Shown in pieces: positions 1 to 10,714 of a stretch of DNA of 64,000 nt. Within the stretch, counting starts at the first letter, position 1, and each line of letters begins with the position of its first letter. The DNA lies in assembly GCA_023974075.1 (NCBI GenBank), contig JAMFTG010000506.1, forward strand, positions 47,501 to 111,500, read 5' to 3'. The position numbers and the translations under genes were made by a program. This DNA comes from Chaenocephalus aceratus (Eukaryota; Chordata; Actinopteri; Perciformes; Channichthyidae). Below the pieces are notes generated by a model. That model did not search any database, was not told the origin of the DNA, and was given only the letters and a program-made list of their open reading frames with translations.

Positions 1-594
1 CATCAGCAGGAGAGGACTCTTTAAAGTAGAGACACTACATACTGATATACACCTGAACATCAGCAGGAGAGGACTCTTTAAAGTAGAGACACTACATACT
101 GATATACACCTGAACATCAGCAGGAGAAGACTCTTTAAAGTAGAGACACCACATACTGATATACACCTGAACATCAGCAGGAGAGGACTCTTTAAAGTAG
201 AGACACTACATACTGATATACACCTGAACATCAGCAGGAGAGGACTCTTTAAAGTAGAGACACTACATACTGATATACACCTGAACATCAGCAGGAGAGG
301 ACTCTTTAAAGTAGAGACACCACATACTGATATACACCTGAACATCAGCAGGAGAGGACTCTTTAAAGTAGAGACACTACATACTGATATACACCTGAAT
401 ATCAGCAGGAGAGGACTCTTTAAAGTAGAGACACCACATACTGATATACACCTGAACATCAGCAGGAGAGGACTCTTTAAAGTAGAGACACTACATACTG
501 ATATACACCTGAACATCAGCAGGAGAGGACTCTTTAAAGTAGAGACACTACATACTGATATACACCTGGACATCAGCAGGAGAAGACTCTTGAA
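1..594. repeat. 57-bp minisatellite array, about 10 copies
   Basis: A 57-bp unit starting CATCAGCAGGAGAGGACTC repeats head to tail from the first base of the window to about position 594, with rare single-base variants (agg/aag, cact/cacc, aac/aat/gac). The array probably continues to the left of the window. It has no long conserved reading frame and no spacer structure, so it is a minisatellite and not a CRISPR. Its function is unknown. Confidence 0.95.
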
Positions 595-1115
595 TCCCAA
601 ATGTATTTTTGATTATTGTAATCATTTAAAAAATGCAGCTGTTTGTTTGTGTTTCAATAAAGTTAAAACGTCAATAATTAAGTTGAATTTAAAATGTAAA
701 ATGTAGGGGAATAAAGTAGAAATATTGAGTAAAAGAGACGTTTGATTAAAAGTCAAGAATAAATGACAATTGTGGGGAATAATGTTGACATTTTGAGAAT
801 AAATTGAGTTGAAATGTTAAAGATGAGGTTTAAATGTTAATTATCACGTACTATTCACAGGGAATTAATTAGAAACCTACCATAAAGTTGAAGTGTTGAG
901 ATAACATTTTTCACTGTAAAACTTTGCTTGTACTTCGTTTTTCCGACCTTTTTATAGAAATAAATAAAATAACATATATATTAATATAAATAACAGAATA
1001 TCGACTTACCTCAGATACAGTCTCCCCCTGCAGACAAACTGTTGCTTTATTCTCAAGATGGTAGTGAAAGAGCGACGGCTGAGTCCTGTGTGTGATACTG
1101 CTGCAACAGCAGCTG
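595..1115. other. AT-rich spacer, no gene recognised
   Basis: Apart from scattered A/T-rich runs I see nothing here. Similarity to the start of unit 2 (near 34670) begins only around 1095, at gatactgctgca. The left edge of duplicated unit 1 is therefore near 1090. Confidence 0.6.
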
Positions 1116-1151
1116 CACACACACACAAACACACACACACACACACACACC
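1116..1151. repeat. (CA)n microsatellite, unit 1
   Basis: Near-perfect CA dinucleotides with one interruption (acaaac). The same tract lies at the same place, beside the CCTAAAGCA array, in units 2 and 3 (34693-34741 and 63715-63750). Confidence 0.95.
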
Positions 1152-1162
1152 TCCACCTCCTC

Positions 1163-4100
1163 CTACTAAAGCACCATAAAGCACCTCCTAAAGCATCTAG
1201 TAAAGCAGCTAAGGCAACTAAAGAACCGAAAGCAGCTAAAAAAGCTCCTCTTAAAGCACCTCTTAAAGCACCGCTTAAAGCACGTAAAGCACTTCCTAAA
1301 GCAGGTAGAGCACTTCCTAAAGCATGTAAAGCACTTTCTAAAGCATGTAAAGCTCCTAAAGCACCTAAAGCACTTCCGAAAGCACGTAAAGTACTTCCTA
1401 AAGCACCTAAAGCACTTCCAAAAGCACCTCCTAAACCACGTAAAGCACTTCCTAAAGCAGGTAGAGCACCTCTTAAAGCACCTCTCAAACCACGTAAAGC
1501 ACTTCCTAAAGCAGGTAGAGCACTTCCTAAAGCATGTAAAGCACTTTCTAAAGCATGTAAAGCTCCTAAAGCACCTAAAGCACTTCCTAAAGCATGTAAA
1601 GCACTTTCTAAAGCATATAAAGCTCCTAAAGCACCTAAAGCACTTCCTAAAGCACCTCCTAAACCACGTAAAGCACTTCCTAAAACACGTAAAGCACTTC
1701 CTAAAGCATGTATAGCACCTAAAGCACGTAAAGCACTTCCTAAAGCACGTAAATCACTTCCTGAAGCATGTACTGAAGCACGTAAAGCACGTAAAGCACC
1801 TAAAGCACTTCCTAAAGCAGGTAAATAACCTAAAGCACGTAAAGCAGGGACATCTCCTAAATCACGTAAATCACTTCCTAAAGCACGTAGAGCACTTCCT
1901 AAATCACATACTGAAGTACCTAAAGCACGTAAAGCACCTAAAGCACCTAAAGCACGCAAAGCACGTAAATCACCTAAAGCACGTAAAGTACTTCCTAAAG
2001 CACGTAAAGCACGTCCTAAAGCACGTAAAGCACTTCGTAAAGCACCCCCTAAAGCACGTAAAGCACGTTCTAAAGCACGTAAAGCACCTAAAGCACTTCC
2101 TAAAGCCCGTAAAGCACGTAAATGACTTCGTAAAGCACGTAAATGACTTTGTAAAGCACGTAAATCACTTCCTAAAGCATGTAAAGCACTTAGAGCACTT
2201 CCTAAAGCCCCTCCTAAAGCACGTAAAGCACTTCCTAAAGCCCCTCCTAAAGCACTTAAAGCACTTCCTAAAGCACTTCCTAAAGCACCTAAAGCACTCC
2301 CTAAAGCACTCCCTATAGCACCTAAAGCACTCCCTAAAGCACTCCCTATAGCACCTAAAGCACTTCCTAAAGCACTCCCTATAGCACCTAAAGCACTTCC
2401 TAAAGCACTCCCTATAGCACCTAAAGCACCTCCTAAAGCACCTAAAGCACTTCCTAAAGCACTCCCTATAGCACCTAAAGCACTTCCTAAAGCACTCCCT
2501 ATAGCACCTAAAGCACCTCCTAAAGCACCTAAAGCACTTCCTAAAGCACCTCCTAACCTATGCACCTAATGCACCTACTCTAAAGCACTCTAAGCACCTA
2601 AAGCACCTCCTAAAGCACCTCCTAAAGCACCTAATGCACTTCCTAAAGCACCTCCTAAAGCACCTAATGCACTTCCTAAAGCAACTAAAGCACTTACTGA
2701 AGCAACTAAAGCACTTCCTAAAGCACCTATAGCACTTCCTAAAGCACCTATAGCACCTAAAGCACCTAAGACACCTAAAGCAACTAAAGCACTTCCTAAA
2801 GCACCTAGAGCACCTACCAAAGCATCAAAAGCACTTCCTAAAGCACCTAAAACACTTCCTAAAGCACTTCCTAAAGCACCTAAAGCACTTCCTAAAGCAC
2901 TTCCTAAAGCACCTACTAAAGCACCAAAAGCACCTCCTAAAGCTCCTAAAGCACTTCCTAAAGCACCTCCTAAAGCTCCTAAAGCACTTCCTAAAGCTCC
3001 TAAAGCACTTCCTAAAGCACTTCCTAAAGCTCCTAAAGCACTTCCTAAAGCACCTACTAAAGCACCAAAAGCACCTCCTAAAGCACCTAAAGCACTTCCT
3101 AAAGCACTTCCTAAAGCACCTACTAAAGCACCAAAAGCACCTCCTAAAGCTCCTAAAGCACTTCCTAAAGCACCTCCTAAAGCACCTACTAAAGCACCAA
3201 AAGCACCTCCTAAAGCACCTAAAGCACTTCCTAAAGCACCTACTAAAGCACCAAAAGCACCTCCTAAAGCTCCTAAAGCACTTCCTAAAGCACCTCCTAA
3301 AGCTCCTAAAGCACTTCCTAAAGCTCCTAAAGCACTTCCTAAAGCACCTCCTAAAGCTCCTAAAGTACTTCCTAAAACACCTCCTAAAGCACGTCCTAAA
3401 GCACCTACAGCACCTACTAAAGCACCTATAGCACCTCCTAAAGCACCCCCTAAAGCACCTACAGCACCTACTAAAGCACCTAAAGCACCTCCTAAAGCTC
3501 CTAAAGCACTTCCTAAAGCACCTCCTAAAGCACCTCCTAAAGCTCCTACAGCAACCTACTAAAGCACCTATAGCACCTCCTAAAGCACCTCCTAAAGCAC
3601 CTACAGCACCTACTAAAGCACCTATAGCACCTCCTAAAGCACCCCCTAAAGCACCTACAGCACCTACTAAAGCACCTAAAGCACCTCCTAAAGCTCCTAA
3701 AGCACTTCCTAAAGCACCTCCTAAAGCACCTCCTAAAGCTCCTAAAGCACTTCCTAAAGCACCTTCTAAAGCTCCTAAAGCACCTCCTAAAGCTCCTAAA
3801 GCACTTCCTAAAACACCTCCTAAAGCACCTAAAGCACCTCCTAAAGCACGTCCTAAAGCACCCCCCAAAGCACCTACAGCACCTACTAAAGCACCTATAG
3901 CACCTCCTAAAGCACCCCCTAAAGCACCCCCTAAAGCACCCCCTAAAGCACCTACAGCACCTACTAAAGCACCTATAGCACCTCCTAAAGCACCTCCTAA
4001 AGCACCTACAGCACCTACTAAAGCACCTATAGCACCTCCTAAAGCACCTCCTAAAGCACCTATAGCACCTCCTAAAGCACCTCCTAAAGCACCTATAGCA

Positions 4101-4187
4101 CCTCCTAAAGCACATCCTAAAGCACCTATAGCACCTCCTAAAGCACCTATAGCACCTACTAAAGCACCTCCTAAAGTACGTAAAGCA
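1163..4187. repeat. CCTAAAGCA-type low-complexity array, unit 1 (3.0 kb)
   Basis: The stretch is built from 9-bp (gcacctaaa) and 12-bp units (gcacctcctaaa, gcacttcctaaa), with cgt, tgt, act, gct and tat variants. Every unit is a multiple of three, so all frames stay open for long distances on both strands. The plus strand reads K/A/P-rich. The minus strand reads LGALGSA/LGGA-type in one frame and CFRRC-type in another. The left part (to about 2560) is rich in cgt and cttcct units, the right part in cctcct and gctcct units. Frame-breaking indels sit near 2555-2590, 2822 and 3550. In unit 2 the homologous, shorter array is in frame with the ENDOD1-like nuclease on the minus strand, so the LG(G/S)A frame is the most likely one ever to be coding. 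The many ORFs inside unit 1's array should not be counted as genes. Confidence 0.95.
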
Positions 4188-4202
4188 GGATTATCTTTCT
4201 TT

Positions 4203-5753
4203 TTAGTTGTTGTCTTGTTGTGGTGGTTGTGTGGTTGTTGGGACTGTTGTTGTTTTGTCTGTAGTTGTAGATAAAGTGGTGCTCAAGGGTGTAGAGATGG
4301 TGGAAGAGGGAAAGCTAGGTGTGGTAGTGGGAGGGGCAGATGTGGGTGAAGTTTGGGGAAGACATTGGCTTAGAGAAGAAGAAGCAGAAATACCTCCTCT
4401 ACTTCTTCTACTTTGTTCCTCTTGTAGGCCAGTTTCATGAAGAGGACACTGTGTTCCAGGAAACACCTCAATCCCCAGATGTTCATGAAGTTCGGCCAAA
4501 GTCTTTTGCTCAAGTGTTTTGGAATTAAGTTCTTCATGAACATTGTCGCCCCAGTATGCAGCCGCCACATACTTCTCCATTGTGTGATTGTAACAGCAGA
4601 ATGCTGACCAGAGAAGGGATGGTATATTCACCCTTTCTTTGAGTTGGGTGTTGCCGGGCTTTGCTCCGGTCACTACAAAGCCTTCGAGGAGATTATTACT
4701 GTTGATGCAGTATTCATTCAGGATGCATTTGACACATTCTTCCATTTGTTTCCAGCTGCCACCATTGAAAGTCTCCACTTGTGGAACAATGTTTGTCAAG
4801 GTGAATGTGGAGTTTCTGTCACCTTCATCAAATCCATAACTGTTTGGAAATAAATGGCCCCTATTATATGTATACAGTTTGGAGAAATAATCAGAGTTAC
4901 TGGCCTGGTTTTGGTTTTGGTTTTCATCGTTCCTCATGTTGGTGGTTGCCGTCGGCTCGAGCTGCAAAAGTTAGAAGGCTCAGTCAGTGGTATTTATTTT
5001 GTGCTGTTAAAATAAACTTCTAGGAAGTTATTTGATAACTCAAACTGAAGTGATTACATCAGACATTTTATCATGTGAATTCCAGTCATAGGGAATGGTA
5101 GCCGCTGTGCATTCTGGGGCATCACAGCTATCAAAAAGTTCAATTAAAAAAGTGACGCTACTTTGCTCGCCATAATGGAGAGTCAATGGGTTGCGGTCGC
5201 TTGCGTTGATGACGTCATATTCCCATTTTCTATTGCTGTCAAACTATAAACACTTTTTTTAATCAACCTGTCAGTTGCTGATGAGGTTGCTGTCTCTCTC
5301 TTAAAGTGTAAAAACTGGTCGACGGAGTTTAACGCCATTGAATAGTCGAAAGTTGAAGTCAGAGAAAGAAAAACAAACCTCTGGCTCCATCATCCAATGA
5401 CGTGGTCTCTCACACGTTGTTCCATCTGTCCCTCTGTACTTGAAAGCAGAAAACACTGGTATCTTGTTGCTGGTGTCGTAGAGCGTCACGAACCGACGCT
5501 CGTTCTCGAAGGTCTGGCAAATGACTTTATATCGGTTCTGGTTCAGGATCTTCCCGTTCTCCAAGACGCCGGGGACATTTGGTGTTTTTTCATCAAGAAG
5601 AAACCCAGGACAGTCAGCCGTTGAGTTCACCACTGCAGTTAGTGTGGGATGGATGGACAGGAGGATGGTGGCAAAGGGCAGGAGACTCCATCTTTTTAGG
5701 GTCACATACTGTGTATTTTTTGGGAGGGGAAAGAACAATGCATTATCAAACAT
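4203..5753 (-). CDS. ENDOD1-like secreted DNA/RNA non-specific endonuclease, unit 1 (two exons)
   Basis: The coding parts are exon 1 (5753-5379, 125 codons) and exon 2 (4961-4203, 252 codons plus stop), about 377 aa. The donor is GAG|gtttgt after 5379 and the acceptor is ttttgcag| before 4961. Both are phase 0 and give a continuous WMMEPE-LEPT junction, which fits the family's conserved site. Exon 1 starts at the first ATG (5753). It has a hydrophobic stretch near residues 23-44 (WSLLPFATILLSIHP), likely a signal peptide, then NRYKVICQTFEN and RFVTLYDTSNKIPVFSAFKY, typical of ENDOD1. Exon 2 carries RGHLFPNSYGFDE, STFTLTNIVPQ, NIPSLLWSAFCCYN and AAYWGDN, the nuclease core with the catalytic RGH. 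The Asp of the canonical DRGH is Asn here (NRGH). A T/S/P-rich tail absent from unit 2 follows, and the stop comes 16 bp before the repeat array. Family members cut DNA/RNA with a metal-bound His/Asn site; activity here is inferred. Confidence 0.85.
4962..5378 (-). other. Intron of the unit 1 ENDOD1-like gene (417 bp)
   Basis: On the minus strand it starts gtttgttttt and ends cttttgcag. The unit 2 intron (36165-36964) is 800 bp. It differs mainly by an extra block between the shared ggggcrtcacag and the shared ccactttgctcgcc-type sequence. Confidence 0.8.
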
Positions 5754-5928
5754 TAGATTTTGATACCAGTTCAAACCAGACCTTTTCGGAGAGGAATCAT
5801 AATGTTATCTCATAGAGTGGTGAAGTGATGACGTATTCACCAGCGGGGTATTTACTGATCTGACTGATAAAAACCTCTTGAGCTTATTTCAGGAGTCATT
5901 AGCTGGGTTACAACTCATTCCTTTACAC

Positions 5929-6354
5929 CAGGGTCTCCAACACGTCGATCGCGAGCTACCGGTAGCTTGCAAGCCGTCAATAAATAGCTAGCCAAGAAAA
6001 TCCAAAATGTAAAAAATACACACACAAAAAAAGGAAATGTAATTAAAATAATATACCCTATGCATAAACGAAACCTCAATCATAGCGAACTCTATCTACT
6101 TACAACAACTCTATATCTATCTAACACCCCTCCTCCCCCCGCAATGAATATCGACCAATCACGTTCTTGCTTGATTTCCGCGACCAGCGTTGCAGTCTGG
6201 AAGAAAAGCAATGTGGAGAGGCACCTCACCACTTCATAAGGAGTTTGACCGTGATTGTCCTTCTGGCAGAATCTACACATCAGCCCCATTGAACACAGCC
6301 TAGTCCTGCCAGCCTATACAACACTTGAGGGTTTTGTGTGTGTGTGTTGCAACC
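5929..6354. mobile_element. Left part of a hAT-type element (TIR CAGGGTCTCCAAC), right end lost
   Basis: It begins after CTTTACAC, which is the 8-bp target-site duplication found complete on both sides in unit 2 (37506-37513 and 38480-38487). Unit 1 keeps the left terminus and interior but lacks the right terminus. The A-only insertion at 6355 interrupts it, and the sequence resumes at about 9019. No transposase is visible, so it is non-autonomous. Confidence 0.75.
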
Positions 6355-6599
6355 AGAGATGGGGTCGTTACTAAAAAAATGTAATATATTACACTACTTC
6401 GTTACTCATCTACGTTACTTTACTCGCCGAGCACGTACGAACTGCGCATGCGTGAGTGGCAATAACTCTCCTTACCAGCAGGCGGCGGTAGTGTGTATTC
6501 GTCATTCAAAACAGGCAACAACCGGAAGACAGAGAAGAAGAACAGACTACGTGATATAAACAAACAACAAATAGCGTGTGCACGTTAGCTTCACCTTAG

Positions 6600-6777
6600 C
6601 ATGTGTTTTTTGCAGGTGTGTGTTTAGGTGTGACGTGGTGTTTCGAGCAGTGGATAACAGCTTCTGGCCTGGACACAGTTTGCACCTCACCGTCACATTC
6701 CTGTCTAGTCTTCGGACGAACTCAAAATAATGGGCATACCTCCACCCCTCGAAAGTTATCGCTGACTCAGCCATGTT
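6600..6777 (-). pseudogene. BED-type zinc-finger fragment of a hAT transposase
   Basis: The reading frame begins MAESAITFEGWRY and holds VRCKLCPGQK followed by SHLNTHLQKTHAK. This is a C-x2-C ... H-x4/5-H spacing typical of BED fingers at the N-terminus of hAT transposases. A possible donor (AAG|gtgaag) follows directly. No RNase-H-like catalytic region or dimerisation domain of a hAT transposase lies nearby, so this is a remnant. The Tc1-like piece at 6808 sits just upstream of it in its reading direction. Confidence 0.55.
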
Positions 6778-6807
6778 TATGCAGCACTGCACGTGGAGAT
6801 GTGGACG

Positions 6808-7548
6808 TGCAGATTACGTACATAGATCTAAAACATTTTATTGATGGCATTGTGAATGCACAGAGATACCGTGACGAGATCCTGAGGCCCATTGTTGTGC
6901 CATTCATCCATGACCATCACCTCATGTTGCAGCATGATAATGCACAGCCCCATGTTGCAAGGATCTGTACACAATTCCTGGAGGCTGAAAACATCCCAGT
7001 TCTTGCATGGCCAGCATACTCACCGGACATGTCACCCATTGAGCATGTTTGGGATGCTCTGGATCGGCGTATACGACAGCGTGTTCCAGTTCCTGCCGAT
7101 ATCCAGCAACTTGGCAGCCATTGAAGAGGAGTGGACCAACATTCCACAGGCCACAATCAACAACCTGATCAACTCTATGCCAAGGAGATGTGTTGCACTG
7201 CGTGAGGCAAATGGTGGTCACACCAGATACTGACTGGTTTTCGGACCCCCCCAGACCCCCCCAATAAAGCAAAACTGCACGTTTTAGAGTGGCCTTTTAT
7301 TGTGGCCAGCCTAAGGCACACCTGTGCAATAATCATGCTGTCTAATCAGCATCTTGATATGCCACACCTGTGAGGTGGGATGGATTATCTCGGCAAAGGA
7401 GAAGTGCTCACTATCACAGATTTGTTCAGATTTGTGAACAATATTTGAGAGAAATGGTGATTTTGTGTATATAGAAAATGTTTTAGATCTGTGAGTTCAT
7501 CTCATGAAAAATGGGAGTGTTGCATTTATATTTTTGTTCAGTGTATAA
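6808..7548 (+). pseudogene. 5'-truncated Tc1/mariner-like element with transposase C-terminus and 3' TIR
   Basis: The + strand encodes YRDEILRPIVVPF, LQHDNAQPHVAR and AYSPDMSPIEHVWD. These are the second Asp and the final acidic position of the Tc1-like DDE domain with the usual 34-residue-type spacing. One frameshift near 7115 separates this from the family's C-terminal part (INNLINSMPRRC), which ends with a stop at about 7231. The 3' end gttcagtgtata at 7537-7548 matches the usual TIR of fish Tc1-like elements (tatacactgaac). The 5' TIR, the helix-turn-helix region and the first catalytic Asp are missing, so it cannot be autonomous. Confidence 0.8.
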
Positions 7549-8804
7549 ACCTGCGGCGGAAACCCCTCTTGTCTGTCAGTGTGATTATGACTGATTTTTA
7601 GTAAGTAACGAAGTAACGCGTTTCGGGGCAATGTTAGTAATGTAGTGTGATTACTGAATTATAAAAGTAGCGCGTTACACTACTCCGTTACCGACAAAAG
7701 TTACTTTGTACTCTGATTGCAAATTAGTCGCTTTTCGACGCCTCCCGCTTTTTTAACGCTGTTTTGGGTGACTTGTGTAATTCGTGGAGAACCGAAGAGT
7801 TTTCGTTTTGGGGGGGGGGGGGTCGGTCCGTCCGACTGAACAACTTCTCACTTAAAAAAAGAAGAAGGAATCTAGATCGCAAAATAATTAAACAAGAGAG
7901 TGCCTGTTTTTCCTGGCCAAGGACAGGTTCCTTGAACACAACACGAGTGTAACGTGTCTTCATGTGGTTATGTCTCGTCTGAAAGGAGTGCTGACGGAGA
8001 GCACCGGAACGCCGCTCCAGCTCTTCAAATATTGCAATACCCATAAGGAGCCGTACACACCGCAGTGTTTGCGTGGCTGTGTCTTTAGTTGTAAGCACAG
8101 TGGTGATCTGTTGTTGTTAGCATCTGGTTAGCTAGCTATGTTAACGAATTTAAAGAGATTTTCTACAACCAGGTGGAAGAGAGCTCTCTCCTGAGAGGCT
8201 CAAATAACCTCAGCTCAGTGAGGTTAAGGCACACCTTGATATGATCAATATAGTTATTGATGAGACATTAGAGACTAAATGAAAAACAGGTATAAAATAC
8301 TATGACAGTAACAAAAAAGTTGTTAAAAACAACAAGAATAGAATTTGAAAGGGGAGTGGTTTGTAAAATATCCAAAAGAAAAATCTGCTTACAGTTCTGT
8401 TTCAGATGGGTGTTGAAAGATGTATCCATAGATCTCCTCATTTTGCTCTCAAAGTGCACCAGATGGATGCTTTTAAGTTCAATATTTAAAAAAAAAATCT
8501 TCCTGAGGGAACATGCCCCCGGACCCCCCTAGAGGAGGTTAGGTCCCCCCCCACTTAAATCATGTTCACATGGAGAGGACACTAAATACATTTGCACACA
8601 TCTTCATCGTCCATATATTTCTGTTTTGGTGGTCACGCCACACCGTACACGTGCATGGTAAGATATCTGGATTAAGAGGTTGCTTTTTCTTTGCACAGCA
8701 TGAAAGAAAGACCAAATGAATGGGCTGTGATTTTAGTTTTTTTTAAGCAGAGGTTGAGTTCAATCATTTGTACGACCCTCGCAGGATGTTGTAAAAATTG
8801 AAAG
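7549..8804. other. Non-coding remainder of the unit 1 insertion
   Basis: It contains GTTAC-rich hAT-like sequence (7600-7715), a G tract at 7810-7821, and C-rich runs near 8510-8550. An open frame of 124 codons on the minus strand (8098-7724) has no recognisable domain and no homologue in unit 2. I do not call it a gene. Confidence 0.5.
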
Positions 8805-9018
8805 GAAAAAGGTTCCCCACCCCTGCTGTAAATAAAAATAAAAACCCTTGATTTATAACTTAACATCTCTGTCTCCTATTGATCTGAGTATATTATAAAG
8901 AATAGCAGTTAATTGAAGCTTTATAGCGCAGGCCTTTGTCAGATGGTATATTACGCTGTTTTTGTTCTGCTTCGAATAGTTCTCTCTTTTTTCACCTACC
9001 TGTGTTTGCATCACTGAA

Positions 9019-10125
9019 CTTGCATATTTATTGCACTTGACGCACACACACACGCATGGCTTAATTTCCACTGGGAACAGGGGAGACATGTCCCCCCCAC
9101 TTTTCGAAATCCCGTTTGTGTCCCCCCACTTTACAAATATGTTTATTTTATTTTTTATTTTTTAAATATGCATAAATAAAAAGAAAAATAAACTTAAAAA
9201 AATATTGGATTTTCACATTTGACATCATCATGAAGCAGTAATAAAATAAAAATATTCCCTAAAAGTCCTGTTTTAGGAACTTTACTTGAGAAGAAGTGCA
9301 GGAGCATTGTCAGCAAAAGTTACTTAAAGTATTTTCAGTAAAAGTTTGCAGAATCAGCCGTTTCGCATCAACATGGGAGCAGCATCGTCTTGATAATTCC
9401 AGCTATTTCGCGTTTTCAGATTTACAAAAATGTAACAAAATACACTTAGACTTGCCGTAACTTTCATATAATTTATAATTGAGATAGAAATTACAGCATT
9501 TATATTTTGCAGAACTATAATTGTTTCATTTATTTATTTGTACTTTTGTAAAATCGCATAAATCACGGAAAACGTTAGATTTTGTCTGGATTTTAGTTTT
9601 TCTTTGATAATTTTACTTTATTTGAGATATTACGATTATTTGAATAAAACCTTTTGAAAAAAACATTTAATAAAATTAATTAAACCTTCACTTTATTTTA
9701 CCTACATTACAACGTTTAGATTTTGCTGAACTTTACATTTTATGTGAGTACAAACTGAAAATTATATTAAAAGAAAGACATTTCAGTCTTTGGGTAAACT
9801 GTGATTCACATTTCTCATCTCCAATTTTCAACATTTTAAAAGTAATCCATTAAATGAGAAAATAATCCAGAGATTAACAAATTCAGAAATAATCCTTATA
9901 AAGTTTTCAAAAAAAACAACTTACCATCTTGGATCAGAGCTTCATGAAATCTGCCACAACTGAGATAACTCAGATAGTGTGAAGGAAGGTACATCATATA
10001 TATATATATAAAATATCTCTGGAGGTGTGGCTACAGAAATATCTGTGTCATCTGGGGTTTTCCATGGAAGTATTTTTGTTGTCCTTTACTTCCTTTACAG
10101 AATATTTGGTACCACTTTACAATAA
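9019..10125. other. AT-rich spacer shared with unit 2 (38100-39570), no gene
   Basis: It is closely similar to unit 2. At the left is a dispersed fish repeat with cccccccactttt and ccccccactttac motifs, also at 38165-38215. A short TA run lies at about 9998-10011. Unit 1 lacks about 370 bp that unit 2 has (38270-38640), including the right end of the hAT element. No reading frame is conserved between the copies. Confidence 0.6.
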
Positions 10126-10714
10126 CGGAGCGTCCACACTACAGCTTCAAAAAAATCTTGGAGCTGGGCGTGTCTGAAGCTTGGGGATTTTTTGCGAGCA
10201 ATGCGACCAACAACCAATCTCATGAATCTCCCGCCCCCGACATACAAAGCAAAATACTCCGGGGATTTTAGGCGAGCAATATATATATATAAACTCCCCA
10301 AACAGGCGAAAACCTACCAGTTTCTCCCACTGTCTCTGCCACCTCCCTCCATGCCTGGTTCCTCCGGTTTGTATCCCGGTAGGTGAAGAGGGGCTGGTCA
10401 TACAAAACCGGGGGATTTGCTACGGCGATAATTAGTTTCTCCTCCATCTTTTTTTTTAAATATAGAAATGTACGGCGGGATATCTCTCCCAGCTTAGACG
10501 CGGTTTGATTGGCTAGGGCTTGAGCTGTCAGATTTTCAGAAATGGGATTTGATTGGCTGGCGCTCGCTACTCCGGCCGGAGACGGACCGCTATGCTACCC
10601 ATAATTCAGTTCGGCAAAAAGCGAGGCAACGTGACGTCACCCCATTCAAAGTGAATGGGCAGACACGTTGGAAACCGCTTTTGAAGCTGTCGAAGCTATA
10701 GTGTGGACGGGCCA
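10126..10714. mobile_element. 589-bp MITE with 3-bp TAA target duplication (PIF/Harbinger-like)
   Basis: Its ends are inverted: CGGAGCGTCCACACTACAGC on the left, and TGGCCCGTCCACACTATAGC as the reverse complement of the right. TAA flanks both sides (10123-10125 and 10715-10717). Unit 2 has the uninterrupted site acaataagactaccc with a single TAA at 39571-39573. The TSD length and TNA sequence point to the PIF/Harbinger group; this assignment is inference. There is no transposase. Confidence 0.85.

Larger units (their letters stand above)
6355..9018. mobile_element. Composite transposon insertion present only in unit 1
   Basis: Unit 2 reads directly from ttgcaa to cttgcatattt (about 38097-38104), while unit 1 carries 2.66 kb between these points. 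Inside are a GTTACT-rich hAT-like left end (cagagatggggtcgttac), a minus-strand BED zinc-finger remnant, a truncated Tc1-like element, a second GTTAC-rich stretch (7600-7715) and a hAT-type terminus reading ttccccacccctg near 8810-8830. No clean target-site duplication was found, so it may have arrived in several steps. Confidence 0.6.

Noticed and set aside
1..594. CRISPR array
   Set aside because: The whole 57-bp unit repeats with no unique spacers, and the DNA is eukaryotic.
1058..1828. 256-codon + strand frame, K/A/P-rich and similar in style to a histone H1 tail
   Set aside because: It is only the 9/12-bp array read in one of several open frames. It begins in a CA tract and has no globular domain. 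The minus strand is the one linked to a real gene in unit 2.
1006..4115. Several long minus-strand frames (LGSALGA, CFRRC types) as separate genes
   Set aside because: All are frames of the same satellite without starts, domains or splice sites. Only the frame joined to the nuclease in unit 2 is plausible.
1163..4187. Interstitial telomere, because the minus strand has many TTTAGG words
   Set aside because: The repeat unit is 9 or 12 bp (TTTAGGTGC/TTTAGGAGGTGC) and never forms TTAGGG arrays.
4207..5023. Several 60-80-codon + strand ORFs opposite the nuclease exons
   Set aside because: They are shadows of the minus-strand coding exons. The minus frame has the family motifs and the splice sites.
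5821..5840. CRE-like TGACGTA upstream of the nuclease gene as promoter element
   Set aside because: It is conserved between units, but so is everything around it, and no TATA or start-site evidence supports it.
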